Shown piece after piece: positions 44,589-53,367 of a stretch of DNA of 64,000 nt. Position numbers and translations under genes: made by a program. The notes beneath the pieces are model-generated. The model worked only from the letters and a program-made list of their open reading frames with translations. It was not told the DNA's origin and did no database searches. Origin of the DNA: Halopseudomonas maritima (GTDB lineage Bacteria > Pseudomonadota > Gammaproteobacteria > Pseudomonadales > Pseudomonadaceae). Numbering within the stretch: the first letter of the stretch is position 1; every line of letters begins with the position of its first letter. The DNA lies in the NCBI RefSeq assembly GCF_021545785.1, contig NZ_CP079801.1:3220001-3284000 (forward strand). Direction: 5' to 3'.

Positions 44589-45152
44589 TTAGATCTTGCC
44601 TACCAGGTCGAGGGAGGGAGCCAGAGTGGCTTCGCCTTCCTTCCACTTGGCCGGGCAGACTTCACCCGGGTGGGCGGCGATGTACTGGGCTGCCTTGACC
44701 TTGCGAACCATGTCTTCGGCGTTGCGGCCGATACCTTCGGAGGTGATTTCAACAGCTTGAATCACGCCCTGGGGGTCGATGATGAAGGTACCGCGGTTGG
44801 CCAGGCCCTGATCTTCGCGCAGAACTTCAAAGTTGCGGCTGATCTGCATGGTCGGGTCACCGATCATGGCGTACTTGATCTTGCCGATGGTTTCGGAGCT
44901 GTCGTGCCATGCTTTGTGGGTGAAGTGGGTGTCGGTGGAGACCGAGTACACCTCAACGCCCATCTTTTGCAGCTCGTCGTAGTAGTCGGCAACGTCGCCC
45001 AGCTCGGTCGGGCAAACGAAGGTGAAGTCAGCCGGGTAGAAGAAGAAGACGGCCCACTTGCCTTTAACGTCGGCTTCGGTCAGGTCGAAGAACTCGCCGT
45101 TCTTGAATGCGGAAGCCTTGAAAGGTTTGATTTCAGTATTGATTACGGACAT
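44589..45152 (-). CDS. ahpC: Alkyl hydroperoxide reductase subunit C (peroxiredoxin)
   Basis: 187 residues, as in E. coli. It reduces organic hydroperoxides and hydrogen peroxide. The peroxidatic cysteine is C47 (FTFVCPTE) and the resolving one C166 (GEVCPAKW). ATG 45152 has AAGGAG upstream; the longer frame to 45206 lacks support. It is transcribed from a promoter region holding a full OxyR site. Confidence 0.97.
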   Translation of the reverse strand: MSVINTEIKPFKASAFKNGEFFDLTEADVKGKWAVFFFYPADFTFVCPTELGDVADYYDELQKMGVEVYSVSTDTHFTHKAWHDSSETIGKIKYAMIGDPTMQISRNFEVLREDQGLANRGTFIIDPQGVIQAVEITSEGIGRNAEDMVRKVKAAQYIAAHPGEVCPAKWKEGEATLAPSLDLVGKI

Positions 45153-45234
45153 TGAAAAACTCCTTATCTGAGTCGTTTTCGTCGTTGGTTGAGAAGACAG
45201 GAGCAATGGTATGCGCCTGGGCTAAATACTTAAA

Positions 45235-45271
45235 ATAAATTTCAACTAAACCCTGGATAGCTTTTCGCTAT
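45235..45271 (-). promoter_or_regulatory. OxyR binding site upstream of ahpC
   Basis: Four quarter-sites ATAA, CTAA, ATAG and CTAT are each separated by exactly seven bases, matching ATAG-N7-CTAT-N7-ATAG-N7-CTAT at 14 of 16 positions. It starts 83 bases upstream of the ahpC ATG. Peroxide induction through OxyR is a strong inference. Confidence 0.88.
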
Positions 45272-45406
45272 ATAGGCTCGCCGCCGCCGATTTCAAGGTG
45301 GCAGGGGTATCTTGGGGTTATTTTCGTGACGGTTTCAGGGCTGTCCGGTTCTGCCTTACCGCAGATTGCAGTAAAGTAGACCGCACGTATTCAAGGGGTT
45401 CACTCT

Positions 45407-45886
45407 ATGCTGACTCATCTGGACGCACAAGGGCGCGCGAACATGGTCGATGTGACCGCTAAGTCCGTTACTCAGCGCGAGGCGGTAGCCGAGACGTTGG
45501 TGCGGATGCTTCCCGCCACCCTCGACCTGATTCAGGCGGGCGGTCACCCCAAGGGCGATGTGCTGGCAGTGGCGCGTATCGCCGGGATTCAGGCTGCCAA
45601 GAAAACCTCTGATTTGATCCCGCTGTGCCATCCGCTGATGCTCACCAGCGTCAAGGTTGAGCTGACACCACAGCCGCCGGATGCTGTGTACATTCAGGCC
45701 CGTTGCAAGCTGGCCGGGCAAACGGGTGTCGAGATGGAAGCGCTGACCGCCGCCAGCGTCGCTGCTTTGACCTTGTATGATATGTGTAAGGCGGTAGATA
45801 AGGGCATGGTCATCGAGAGTACGCGATTGCTGAGCAAGTCTGGTGGCAAGAGCGGTGGCTATCTGGCGCCGGGGCAGGGCATATGA
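45407..45886 (+). CDS. moaC: Cyclic pyranopterin monophosphate synthase
   Basis: 159 residues. It makes cyclic pyranopterin monophosphate, the second half of the first molybdenum-cofactor step. KKTSDLIPLCHPL, QTGVEMEALTAASVAALTLYDMCKAVDKGM and the C-terminal SGGKSGGY are family signatures. AAGGGG precedes the ATG. First gene of a moaC-moaD-moaE-moaA unit with 1 to 4 base overlaps. Confidence 0.97.
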   Translation: MLTHLDAQGRANMVDVTAKSVTQREAVAETLVRMLPATLDLIQAGGHPKGDVLAVARIAGIQAAKKTSDLIPLCHPLMLTSVKVELTPQPPDAVYIQARCKLAGQTGVEMEALTAASVAALTLYDMCKAVDKGMVIESTRLLSKSGGKSGGYLAPGQGI

Positions 45887-46131
45887 TTGATTTGCAGTTT
45901 TTTGCGCGTTATCGCGATGTGCTGGGCTGCGGCGCGGAGCAACTGCCCTGGGATGACAGTTTGCGAACCTTGGGTGATGTGCGTGACCGCCTGCTCAGCC
46001 GCGGTGAAGCCTGGCAGGTGCTGGCCGAGCCGCGTCTGATGTGTGCCCGCAATCAGACGCTCTGTGACCTGGCGACCCCGGTGGCCGACGGTGACGAGGT
46101 CGCCTTTTTTCCACCGGTTACCGGGGGCTGA
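45883..46131 (+). CDS. moaD: Molybdopterin synthase sulfur carrier subunit
   Basis: 82 residues. A ubiquitin-like protein ending in the required Gly-Gly (PPVTGG) that is thiocarboxylated. The ATG overlaps the moaC stop by 4 bases, and moaE starts one base after its stop. Confidence 0.94.
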   Translation: MIDLQFFARYRDVLGCGAEQLPWDDSLRTLGDVRDRLLSRGEAWQVLAEPRLMCARNQTLCDLATPVADGDEVAFFPPVTGG

Positions 46132-46132
46132 G

Positions 46133-46603
46133 ATGCGAATCTGCGTACAGACCGATAGCTTTGATCCGGGTGCACTGCTGAACCAGATGCATGCCGATTA
46201 CCGTGGCACCGGCGCTGTGGTCGGGTTTGTCGGTTACGTGCGTGACTTCAACGATGGCGACCCGGTGAGCGGAATGTGGCTGGAGCACTACCCGGGCATG
46301 ACCGAAAAGGCGCTTGCTGACATCGTTGAGCAGGCACAGACGCGCTGGCTGCTGCATGAGGTACATGTGTTGCACCGGGTTGGACAGCTGGAGCCGGGTG
46401 AGCCGATTGTCTTTGTTGGCGTGGCCAGTGCGCACCGCCAGGCCGCATTTGAGGCCAACACCTTTATTATGGATTACCTGAAAACCCGCGCCCCGTTCTG
46501 GAAGCGCGAGAGCACGCCGCAGGGTGAGCGCTGGGTGGACGCAAAACACAGCGACGAGCAGGCGCTAACTCGCTGGCAAGCCTCGGAGAGCAAGCCGTCA
46601 TGA
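46133..46603 (+). CDS. moaE: Molybdopterin synthase catalytic subunit
   Basis: 156 residues. It inserts two sulfurs into cPMP together with MoaD. GAVVGFVGYVRDFNDG, LEHYPGMTEKAL, HRVGQLEPGE, VGVASAHRQAAFEA and KTRAPFWKRE are family motifs, with K of the last one catalytic. ATG 46133 follows the moaD stop by one base; its own stop overlaps moaA by 4 bases. Confidence 0.96.
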   Translation: MRICVQTDSFDPGALLNQMHADYRGTGAVVGFVGYVRDFNDGDPVSGMWLEHYPGMTEKALADIVEQAQTRWLLHEVHVLHRVGQLEPGEPIVFVGVASAHRQAAFEANTFIMDYLKTRAPFWKRESTPQGERWVDAKHSDEQALTRWQASESKPS

Positions 46604-47586
46604 GCCTGCAGGACGGTCTGGGGCGGCGTATTGAATACCTGCGACTGTCGGTGACCGACCGTTGCGATTTTCGCTGCGTCTACTGCATGGCCGAAGATAT
46701 GACCTTTCTGCCGCGTGCGCAGATTCTGACCCTGGAAGAGATCGAACGGTTGGCCAGGCTGTTTGTTTCCCTCGGCGTGCGCAAAATTCGGCTGACCGGC
46801 GGGGAGCCGTTGGTCAGGCGCGGCATCATTGATTTGTGCGCGCGGATCAGTGCATTGCCAGGGCTGCGTGAGTTGGTGATGACCACCAACGGCTCGCAAC
46901 TGGTCAAGCTCGCGCAGCCGCTGGCCGCGGCCGGCGTCAAGCGCCTGAATATCAGCCTGGACAGTCTGGATGCTGCGCGCTTTCAGGCCATTACCCGCAC
47001 CGGCAAGCTGCAACAGGTACTCGAGGGTATCGAAGCGGCGCGGGAGGCAGGGTTTGAGCGTATCAAGCTAAACACCGTGGTGCTCAAGGGGCGTAACCAC
47101 GATGAGGTGCCAGCGCTTACCGAGTACGCCTTATCACGTGGGCTGGACATTACCTTCATCGAAGAAATGCCGCTCGGCGAGGTTGGCCGAGCGCGCGGTG
47201 AGGCCTACTGTTCCAGCGATGAGGTACGAGCCATGCTCGCTGAGCAGTATCGGCTGATTGACAGCACCGAGAGCAGCGGCGGCCCGGCGCGCTATTTGCG
47301 GGTGGAGGGTTACCCGGACAGCCGCATTGGCTTTATCTCGCCGCACTCACACAACTTCTGCGACACCTGCAATCGGGTGCGCCTGACAACTGAAGGGCGC
47401 TTGCTGCTATGCCTGGGGCATGAAAATGCGCTGGATATGCGTCGTTTGCTGCGTCAGCACCCTACCAGTGATGTGCCGGTGCATGCTGCGCTGGAGCGTG
47501 CGCTGATACACAAGCCAGCGCGGCATGAGTTTGATGTGGGTGGCGAAGTGCAGATCCTGCGTTTCATGAACGCGACCGGCGGCTAA
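46600..47586 (+). CDS. moaA: GTP 3',8-cyclase
   Basis: 328 residues. Radical SAM enzyme starting molybdenum-cofactor synthesis from GTP. The SAM cluster is C22, C26, C29 (RCDFRCVYCM); the second [4Fe-4S] cluster is in CDTCNRVRLTTEGRLLLCLG. The C-terminus ends in the functional Gly-Gly (MNATGG). It closes the moaCDEA operon and is followed immediately by an inverted repeat. Confidence 0.97.
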   Translation: MSLQDGLGRRIEYLRLSVTDRCDFRCVYCMAEDMTFLPRAQILTLEEIERLARLFVSLGVRKIRLTGGEPLVRRGIIDLCARISALPGLRELVMTTNGSQLVKLAQPLAAAGVKRLNISLDSLDAARFQAITRTGKLQQVLEGIEAAREAGFERIKLNTVVLKGRNHDEVPALTEYALSRGLDITFIEEMPLGEVGRARGEAYCSSDEVRAMLAEQYRLIDSTESSGGPARYLRVEGYPDSRIGFISPHSHNFCDTCNRVRLTTEGRLLLCLGHENALDMRRLLRQHPTSDVPVHAALERALIHKPARHEFDVGGEVQILRFMNATGG

Positions 47587-47646
47587 GGAAGCGCTGATCA
47601 ATTCCACACGCCCCGCAGAGGGCATGCGGAATTAATCAGTGCTTCC
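47587..47646. repeat. Inverted-repeat element, complete copy
   Basis: Arms of 27 bases: GGAAGCGCTGATCAATTCCA... (47587-47613) and its near-perfect inverse ending ATTAATCAGTGCTTCC (47620-47646), around a six-base loop. It begins at the base after the moaA stop. Single-arm relatives lie at 49122-49156 and 11828-11853. It could act as an RNA hairpin terminator or be a small mobile (REP/MITE-like) element. Confidence 0.8.
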
Positions 47647-47665
47647 CTAGGCGCTCGCTCGCTTA

Positions 47666-47679
47666 TTGATGCTGGTCAA
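47666..47679 (+). promoter_or_regulatory. ANR/FNR box upstream of hemN
   Basis: TTGAT-GCTG-GTCAA matches TTGAT-N4-ATCAA at 9 of 10 defined positions, 55 bases before the hemN ATG. Oxygen-limitation control by ANR is expected for anaerobic hemN in pseudomonads. Confidence 0.82.
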
Positions 47680-47734
47680 CAACGCTTCGGCCGAGCCCGC
47701 GTAGTCTTTCTCATTATTTGCCGGAGAAAGCCCC

Positions 47735-49117
47735 ATGCTGCCAACCCTTCGCTGGGATGCGGACCTGATTCGTCGTTACGACCATGCCGGTCCGCGCTAT
47801 ACCTCCTACCCGACTGCCCTGCAGTTTCACGATGGCGTCAAGCCAATGGATTTTTTGCATGCTGTCGACGCCAGTCGAGCGGCCAACCGCCCTTTGTCGC
47901 TGTATGTGCACATCCCTTTTTGCGCCAACATTTGCTATTACTGCGGCTGTAACAAGGTGATCACCAAGGACCGGAGTCGCGCCCGTGAGTACCTTGCCTG
48001 CCTGGAGCGCGAGATGGAGCTTATCAGCTCACACCTCGGGCCGCACCAGCAGGTGGAGCAGCTGCACTTTGGCGGCGGTACGCCGACCTTTCTCAGCCAT
48101 CAGGAACTGGGCGAGCTGATGGCGGCGCTGCGCCGCAACTTCAATCTGCATGACGATGATATCGGTGACTACAGCATCGAAATTGACCCCCGTGAGGCAG
48201 ATTGGGCAACCATGGGCCTGCTGCGTGAGCTGGGGTTTAATCGCGCCAGCTTTGGTGTCCAGGATCTGGACCCGGAGGTGCAGCGCGCAGTCAACCGGCT
48301 GCAGTCGCTGGAGCAGACGCAGGCAGTCATGGATGCCGCGCGCACCCTGGCGTACCGGTCGATCAATATTGATCTGATCTACGGGCTGCCCAAGCAGACG
48401 CCTGAGCGCTTCGCCCGCACCGTTGAAGCGATTATCGAGCTCAAGCCCGACCGCTTGTCGGTCTTCAACTATGCGCATCTGCCTGAGCGCTTCCTGCCGC
48501 AGCGACGTATCAACAGCGCTGACTTGCCTGCGCCGGCGCAGAAGCTGGAGATGTTCGAAAACAGCGTGCGGCAGCTACTGGACGCGGGGTACCGGTATAT
48601 CGGCATGGATCACTTTGCGCTGCCCGATGACAGCCTTAGCGTGGCGCAGGAAAACGGTGAACTGCAACGCAACTTTCAGGGTTACACCACCCATGGTCAC
48701 TGCGATCTGATCGGGCTCGGGGTGTCATCGATCAGTCAGGTGGGTGATCTGTACAGTCAGAACTCAGCTGATCTCAAGGTCTATCAGCAGTCTTTGCAGC
48801 AGGATGCGCTGGCTACCCGCAGGGGAGTGGTCTGCCATACCGATGATGTGATTCGCCGAGCGGTGATCAGCCAGCTGATCTGTCATTTCAGTCTCAGCTT
48901 CAACGACATCGAACAGCGCTTTGATATCGACTTCCGCGACTACTTTGCCGGCTGTCTGCCCATGTTGGAGCAGATGGCGCGCGATGGCCTGCTAATCCTG
49001 ACGCCCGGCGGCATTCGTGTGCTGGCGGCGGGGCGTCTGTTGGTGCGCTCGATCTGCATGTTGTTCGATGCCTACCAGAGCGATCTGAGCCAGCAGCGCT
49101 TCTCGCGGATTATCTAG
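47735..49117 (+). CDS. hemN: Oxygen-independent coproporphyrinogen III dehydrogenase
   Basis: 460 residues. Radical SAM enzyme converting coproporphyrinogen III to protoporphyrinogen IX in haem synthesis without oxygen. Cluster cysteines C63, C67 and C70 plus C72 lie in YVHIPFCANICYYCGC; FGGGTPTFLS and NIDLIYGLPKQT follow. The ANR box upstream fits anaerobic expression. A repeat copy starts four bases past the stop. Confidence 0.97.
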   Translation: MLPTLRWDADLIRRYDHAGPRYTSYPTALQFHDGVKPMDFLHAVDASRAANRPLSLYVHIPFCANICYYCGCNKVITKDRSRAREYLACLEREMELISSHLGPHQQVEQLHFGGGTPTFLSHQELGELMAALRRNFNLHDDDIGDYSIEIDPREADWATMGLLRELGFNRASFGVQDLDPEVQRAVNRLQSLEQTQAVMDAARTLAYRSINIDLIYGLPKQTPERFARTVEAIIELKPDRLSVFNYAHLPERFLPQRRINSADLPAPAQKLEMFENSVRQLLDAGYRYIGMDHFALPDDSLSVAQENGELQRNFQGYTTHGHCDLIGLGVSSISQVGDLYSQNSADLKVYQQSLQQDALATRRGVVCHTDDVIRRAVISQLICHFSLSFNDIEQRFDIDFRDYFAGCLPMLEQMARDGLLILTPGGIRVLAAGRLLVRSICMLFDAYQSDLSQQRFSRII

Positions 49118-49121
49118 CGCT

Positions 49122-49156
49122 CGCAGAGGGCGTGTGGAATTGATCGGTGTTTCCCT
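49122..49156. repeat. Copy of dispersed repeat after hemN
   Basis: CGCAGAGGGCGTGTGGAATT, then GATCGGTGTTTCCCT, matches the right arm of the 47587-47646 element over about 34 bases. No left arm is present. Confidence 0.7.
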
Positions 49157-49221
49157 CGCCCGCCAGTTCTTTGCGCTCGCCTGCTATGCTGCGGACAGAC
49201 TGGGGCGGCAGAGGGCTGGCT

Positions 49222-50415
49222 ATGAAGGGGTTGAAAGAGCGCAGCGGCCAACGCCGCCTGCTGCTGTTGGTGGTTGTCACTCTGCTGGTGGTGCTGTCGT
49301 GGCTGGGGCAGGGAGATCGAAGCTCTGCCGCTCATCTGGACGCTTCGTTGTTGCAGGCCTCGGTCGCTTTTGCCTCCGCTCGCGCGCTTAACGCGCTTAT
49401 TTCGGTGTTGCAGTCCACCACTATCAGTTTCAGCCTGTTTGGCGGTGTTGCCGTTACACTGGGTGAAATGCTCGACCCGTTCAACGATCTTATCGAACAA
49501 TACGCCTACCTGATGCAATGGGCTATTGGCTCGCTGCTGGCGCAGAAGATATTACTCGGGCTGGTGGGGCAGACCTTCTTCAAATGGCTTCTGACGCTCT
49601 CTGCGCTGCTGTTGGGCGCCTCGCTGTGGCTACGCGGCGGGCGCCATGCGGGGGTGTTCCTGCGGCTGTTTCTGGTGATCGCTTTTTTGCGCTTTGTACT
49701 GGTGGCAGTCGTGCTGATCAATGGCGAGGTGGATCGTTGGTATCTGGCGCAACAGAGCCGCGAGCAGATTGGCCTGCTGGATCGCCTGCCAGGCGAGGTC
49801 GAAGTGCTCGGCGCCGATACGGGCGCCGAGGCTGCGATGCTCGGAGGCTCGACGGCAGAGCAGGCGTTGGACAGCCAGCTTGCCATGCTTGAGGAGCAAC
49901 GCAGCCGCCTGATTGTCGCCCAGCGTGAGGCTGGCAGGGCGGTGAGCTTGCAGCGTGAGGAGTTGACCAGCCAGGAGCAGCAACTGGACTGGTCTGAACG
50001 CCTCAATCCCTTCGCTGAGGTGCCGGCCAGAGAGGACGCTGCGAAGCGGCTGGCGATGCTGCGTGACAGCTACCAGGGTATCAGCCGGGAGCTGAGTGAG
50101 GTCGAACAACAAAGGGCGCGGGTGCTGGAGGAGCGGTCAGCGCTGCCTGCCGAGGGTGACAGCAGCTGGCGCGGCTTGGGGGAGCAGTTGGCAAAGGCCG
50201 GGGACCCGCAGACCTATCTGGCGATCAAGCAGGCGCTGGACGAGGCCGTCGACAGCGTGTTGCAAGTGATGACGCTGTTTGTCTTGCGCACGCTGATTCT
50301 GCCGTTGCTGTTTTTCTACCTGCTGCTGCGTGGCTGGCGCTGGCTCTGGCAGCTGGATGCAGAGCGGCTGCTGGGCGGGCCTGGTGTCCAACCCGGTCGC
50401 GTGCCTGCGGCCTGA
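49222..50415 (+). CDS. Multi-pass membrane protein with coiled coil, unknown
   Basis: 397 residues from ATG 49222. One N-terminal hydrophobic segment (about 12-28), a cluster of segments between about 105 and 166 and one near the C-terminus (about 353-372). Between about 190 and 330 is a Glu/Gln/Arg-rich coiled coil, probably periplasmic. No recognised family. Neighbours (hemN and a chemoreceptor) give no hint of the role. Confidence 0.75.
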   Translation: MKGLKERSGQRRLLLLVVVTLLVVLSWLGQGDRSSAAHLDASLLQASVAFASARALNALISVLQSTTISFSLFGGVAVTLGEMLDPFNDLIEQYAYLMQWAIGSLLAQKILLGLVGQTFFKWLLTLSALLLGASLWLRGGRHAGVFLRLFLVIAFLRFVLVAVVLINGEVDRWYLAQQSREQIGLLDRLPGEVEVLGADTGAEAAMLGGSTAEQALDSQLAMLEEQRSRLIVAQREAGRAVSLQREELTSQEQQLDWSERLNPFAEVPAREDAAKRLAMLRDSYQGISRELSEVEQQRARVLEERSALPAEGDSSWRGLGEQLAKAGDPQTYLAIKQALDEAVDSVLQVMTLFVLRTLILPLLFFYLLLRGWRWLWQLDAERLLGGPGVQPGRVPAA

Positions 50416-50558
50416 TTTCTGCGTGATGGCATTGGGTCATCTAGTATTGGAAAGGTCGCCTCTGGTGCTGGCTGTAAAGTTTCCGATTTTTGGGACGACA
50501 TAAAGGAAGTGCGGATTCAACCGCATGCCCTCTGGCTCTCTTTCCGAGGCACCGTCCA

Positions 50559-52430
50559 ATGCCCACCAAACTTAGCTTCAATCACAAGATAGTACTGGCT
50601 GCGGGCCTGGTGGTGATTGCCGCCTTCGCTGCCTTCTCGGTATACAACGACTACCTGCAGCGGCGCACCCTGCAAACCAACCTGCAAACCTACCTGAATG
50701 ATGCTGGCAGCCTGACTGCGCAGAACATCAGCAACTGGCTGTCTGGTCGCATCCTGCTGCTGGAGAATCTGGCGCTCAACCTGCAGAGTGAGGGCAGTGA
50801 TCGACAGGTGCCCTTGCTTGAGCAGCAGACCTTGGCAAGCACCTTTGATTTTGCTTACCTCGGCGGTGCCGACGGCAGCTTCATCATGCGGCCGGATTCC
50901 GAGATGCCGGCGGACTACGACCCGCGCAACCGGCCCTGGTTTACCGCTGCGCAAGCCGCCCGGGGCACGGTGTTGACCGAGCCCTACATGGATGCCGCTA
51001 CCGGGGCGCTGATCGTCACCATCGCTACCGCCGCCGGTCGTGATGTGGTGGGTGGCGATCTGAACCTGCAAACCATCTCGCAGATTATCAACGCGCTGGA
51101 CTTCAACGGCATGGGGTACGCGTTTCTGGTCAGCCGTGACGGACGGGTGCTGGTGCATCCGGATTCGGCACTGCAAATGAAAACCCTGAGCGAACTGTAT
51201 CCGCAGAACACGCCGCAGATCAGCAGCGCGCTGAGTGAAGCTGAGTTGCACGGCGAGGCGCGCTTGCTGACCTTTCTGCCGGTTGCCGGTTTGGCCGGGG
51301 CAGACTGGTACATTGGCCTGTCGATTGATCGCGAGAAGGCCTTCGCCAGTGTGACCAGCTTTCGTATCTCGGCGCTGATCGCCGCAGTGATTGCAGTCAT
51401 GGTCATTGTGGTGCTGCTGAGTCTGCTGATGCGCTATCTGCTGCGCCCGCTGGTCTCGCTGGGCGGGGCGCTGGAGAACATTGCAGAAGGTGAGGGGGAT
51501 CTCACGCGGCGCCTGCCGGTGACCAGTCAGGACGAGTTTGGCCGTTTGGCGGCGGCGTTCAATCGCTTTGTGCAACGCATCCACGAATCGATCACCCAGG
51601 TTGCCTCCACCAGTACCGAGCTGGGCGATGTTGCACGGCAGGTGGTGGCGGCTTCGAATGCCAATATGGCCAGCTCCGATGAGCAGTCCAGCCGTACCAA
51701 CAGTGTGGCTGCTGCCATCAACGAACTGGGCGCCGCAGCGCAGGAAATTGCCCGCAATGCGGCGGACGCCTCCGCCCAGGCCTCCGGTGCCCGTCAGGGG
51801 GCGGAGCGCGGCAGCGAAGTGGTCAGCGAAACCATCGACGCCATGCAGTCGTTGTCGAGCAAGATCAGCGAGTCGAGCGAGACTATCCAGTCGCTCAGCC
51901 ACAAGACCACTGACATCGGCCACATTCTGGAAGTGATTCAGGGTATCTCCGAGCAGACCAATCTGCTCGCCCTGAACGCGGCGATTGAAGCGGCGCGCGC
52001 CGGTGAGGCAGGGCGAGGGTTTGCAGTGGTGGCCGATGAGGTGCGCAATCTTGCGCATCGCACGCAGAGCTCGGCGCGCGAGATTCACGACATGATCGAA
52101 GACTTGCGCAGTGATGCCGGCGCGGCGGTAGCGCTCATGAGTGACAGTCAGTCGCACAGCCAACGTAGCGTCGAGGTGGCTACTCAGGCAGGCGACCGGT
52201 TGAGTGAGATCACCCAGGGAATCGGCGATATCGACAATATGAACCAGTCCGTCGCCGCCGCGACCGAGGAGCAGACCTCGGTGATCGAGAGTCTTAACGT
52301 CGACATCACGGAGATCAATACTCTCAATCAGGAAGGGGTCGACAATTTGCAGGCAACCCTGCGCGCCTGTACCTCGCTGGAGCAGCAGGTCAACCGTCTG
52401 CGCCAACTGGTTGGCAGCTTCCGTATCTGA
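50559..52430 (+). CDS. Methyl-accepting chemotaxis protein, amino-acid dCache type
   Basis: 623 residues. Membrane segments at about 11-28 and 275-300 bound a periplasmic double Cache domain. Residues Y120, R125, W127 (YDPRNRPWF), Y143, D145 (EPYMDA) and D167 fit the amino-acid-binding motif known from PctA of P. aeruginosa. A HAMP domain and a signalling domain with the hairpin EVIQGISEQTNLLALNAAIE follow. ATG 50559 is chosen for CGAGG upstream and the typical start. Likely senses amino acids. Confidence 0.93.
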   Translation: MPTKLSFNHKIVLAAGLVVIAAFAAFSVYNDYLQRRTLQTNLQTYLNDAGSLTAQNISNWLSGRILLLENLALNLQSEGSDRQVPLLEQQTLASTFDFAYLGGADGSFIMRPDSEMPADYDPRNRPWFTAAQAARGTVLTEPYMDAATGALIVTIATAAGRDVVGGDLNLQTISQIINALDFNGMGYAFLVSRDGRVLVHPDSALQMKTLSELYPQNTPQISSALSEAELHGEARLLTFLPVAGLAGADWYIGLSIDREKAFASVTSFRISALIAAVIAVMVIVVLLSLLMRYLLRPLVSLGGALENIAEGEGDLTRRLPVTSQDEFGRLAAAFNRFVQRIHESITQVASTSTELGDVARQVVAASNANMASSDEQSSRTNSVAAAINELGAAAQEIARNAADASAQASGARQGAERGSEVVSETIDAMQSLSSKISESSETIQSLSHKTTDIGHILEVIQGISEQTNLLALNAAIEAARAGEAGRGFAVVADEVRNLAHRTQSSAREIHDMIEDLRSDAGAAVALMSDSQSHSQRSVEVATQAGDRLSEITQGIGDIDNMNQSVAAATEEQTSVIESLNVDITEINTLNQEGVDNLQATLRACTSLEQQVNRLRQLVGSFRI

Positions 52431-52645
52431 GGCGTCAGGGGCTGTTGCCGGGCCGCAGCGCCTGCTGCCAGTTGCGCGCCGGGTAAAAGAACCTCAAGGC
52501 CGCTACCTGGTGGCCGATGCCAGGGTTCTAAGGTCGTGGGCGCGGTCACGGATACTGCGCTACCCCGTGCAGGTGAGGGCCGCATATCTGCTGCTGTGCC
52601 AGCCTCCGAAAGGGGGGAAAGACGAGTTGCCGGCAGGGCGCGCAC

Positions 52646-52670
52646 AAAAAAGCCCCGCTTGCGGGGCTTT
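52646..52670 (-). terminator. Bidirectional terminator between chemoreceptor and ferritin
   Basis: AAAGCCCCGC, loop TT and GCGGGGCTTT, with six A residues on the chemoreceptor side that become a T run for the ferritin gene on the minus strand. Confidence 0.92.
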
Positions 52671-52690
52671 CTGAAAGGGAGCGGTACAGA

Positions 52691-53155
52691 TTACATCTGC
52701 GACTGCAGGTAGTTCTTTTCGCCAACCATCTTGATCAGGCGCAGTTGCTGCTCCAGCCAGTAGGCGTGATCTTCTTCGGTATCTTGCAGTTGCAGTTCCA
52801 GAATCTCACGGGTCTGGTAGTCAGCGCAGCGTTCGCATAGGGCGATGGCCTTGGCCAGATTCTCGCGTACTTCGTACTCCAGCTTGAGATCCGACTCCAG
52901 CATTTCCTGCACGGTAAGGCCGGGCGTAATCACCGAGGGGCGCATGTCCGGTTTGCCTTCCAGAAACAGGATGCGCTTGAGGATAGCGTCCGCGTGCTGG
53001 GTTTCTTCTTCCATCTCGTGGTTGATGCGCTCGTACAGCTTGGCGTAACCCATGTCCTCGTACAGGCGCGAGTGCAGAAAGTACTGGTCACGCGCGCCCA
53101 GCTCACCGCGCAGCAGCTCGATCAGGCAGTTGACGACGTCTGGATGACCTTTCAT
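52691..53155 (-). CDS. Bacterioferritin/ferritin, FtnA (BfrA) type
   Basis: 154 residues, four-helix ferritin fold. Ferroxidase residues lie in LLRGELGARDQYFLHSR, HEMEEETQHADAIL and DTEEDHAYWLEQQ. The sequence resembles the P. aeruginosa protein named BfrA and later FtnA. The Met in HEMEEE matches the haem-ligand position of bacterioferritins, but haem binding is not certain in this subgroup. ATG 53155 is chosen for the conserved MKGHP start. Confidence 0.9.
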   Translation of the reverse strand: MKGHPDVVNCLIELLRGELGARDQYFLHSRLYEDMGYAKLYERINHEMEEETQHADAILKRILFLEGKPDMRPSVITPGLTVQEMLESDLKLEYEVRENLAKAIALCERCADYQTREILELQLQDTEEDHAYWLEQQLRLIKMVGEKNYLQSQM

Positions 53156-53367
53156 GGCACTGCTCTCCCACTCGTTAGTTGAACATACGGCCATTGTGCA
53201 GCATGTTTCATCTGAATGCCATGATTTGGTTTGAAAAATCCAATAATTACAAGGGGTTATATGTATTTTTATAGTAAGGAAAGCACGAAGTAGAGCTGTT
53301 TGCGCACGCGAGCTTTTCTCGTTTCTTGGGCAAGTTATTGATCCTGCACAAAAACGCAGTGAACGCT

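Noticed and set aside
45272..45406. Molybdenum-cofactor riboswitch before moaC
   Set aside because: The 135 bases are too short and show no clear multi-stem fold or conserved core.
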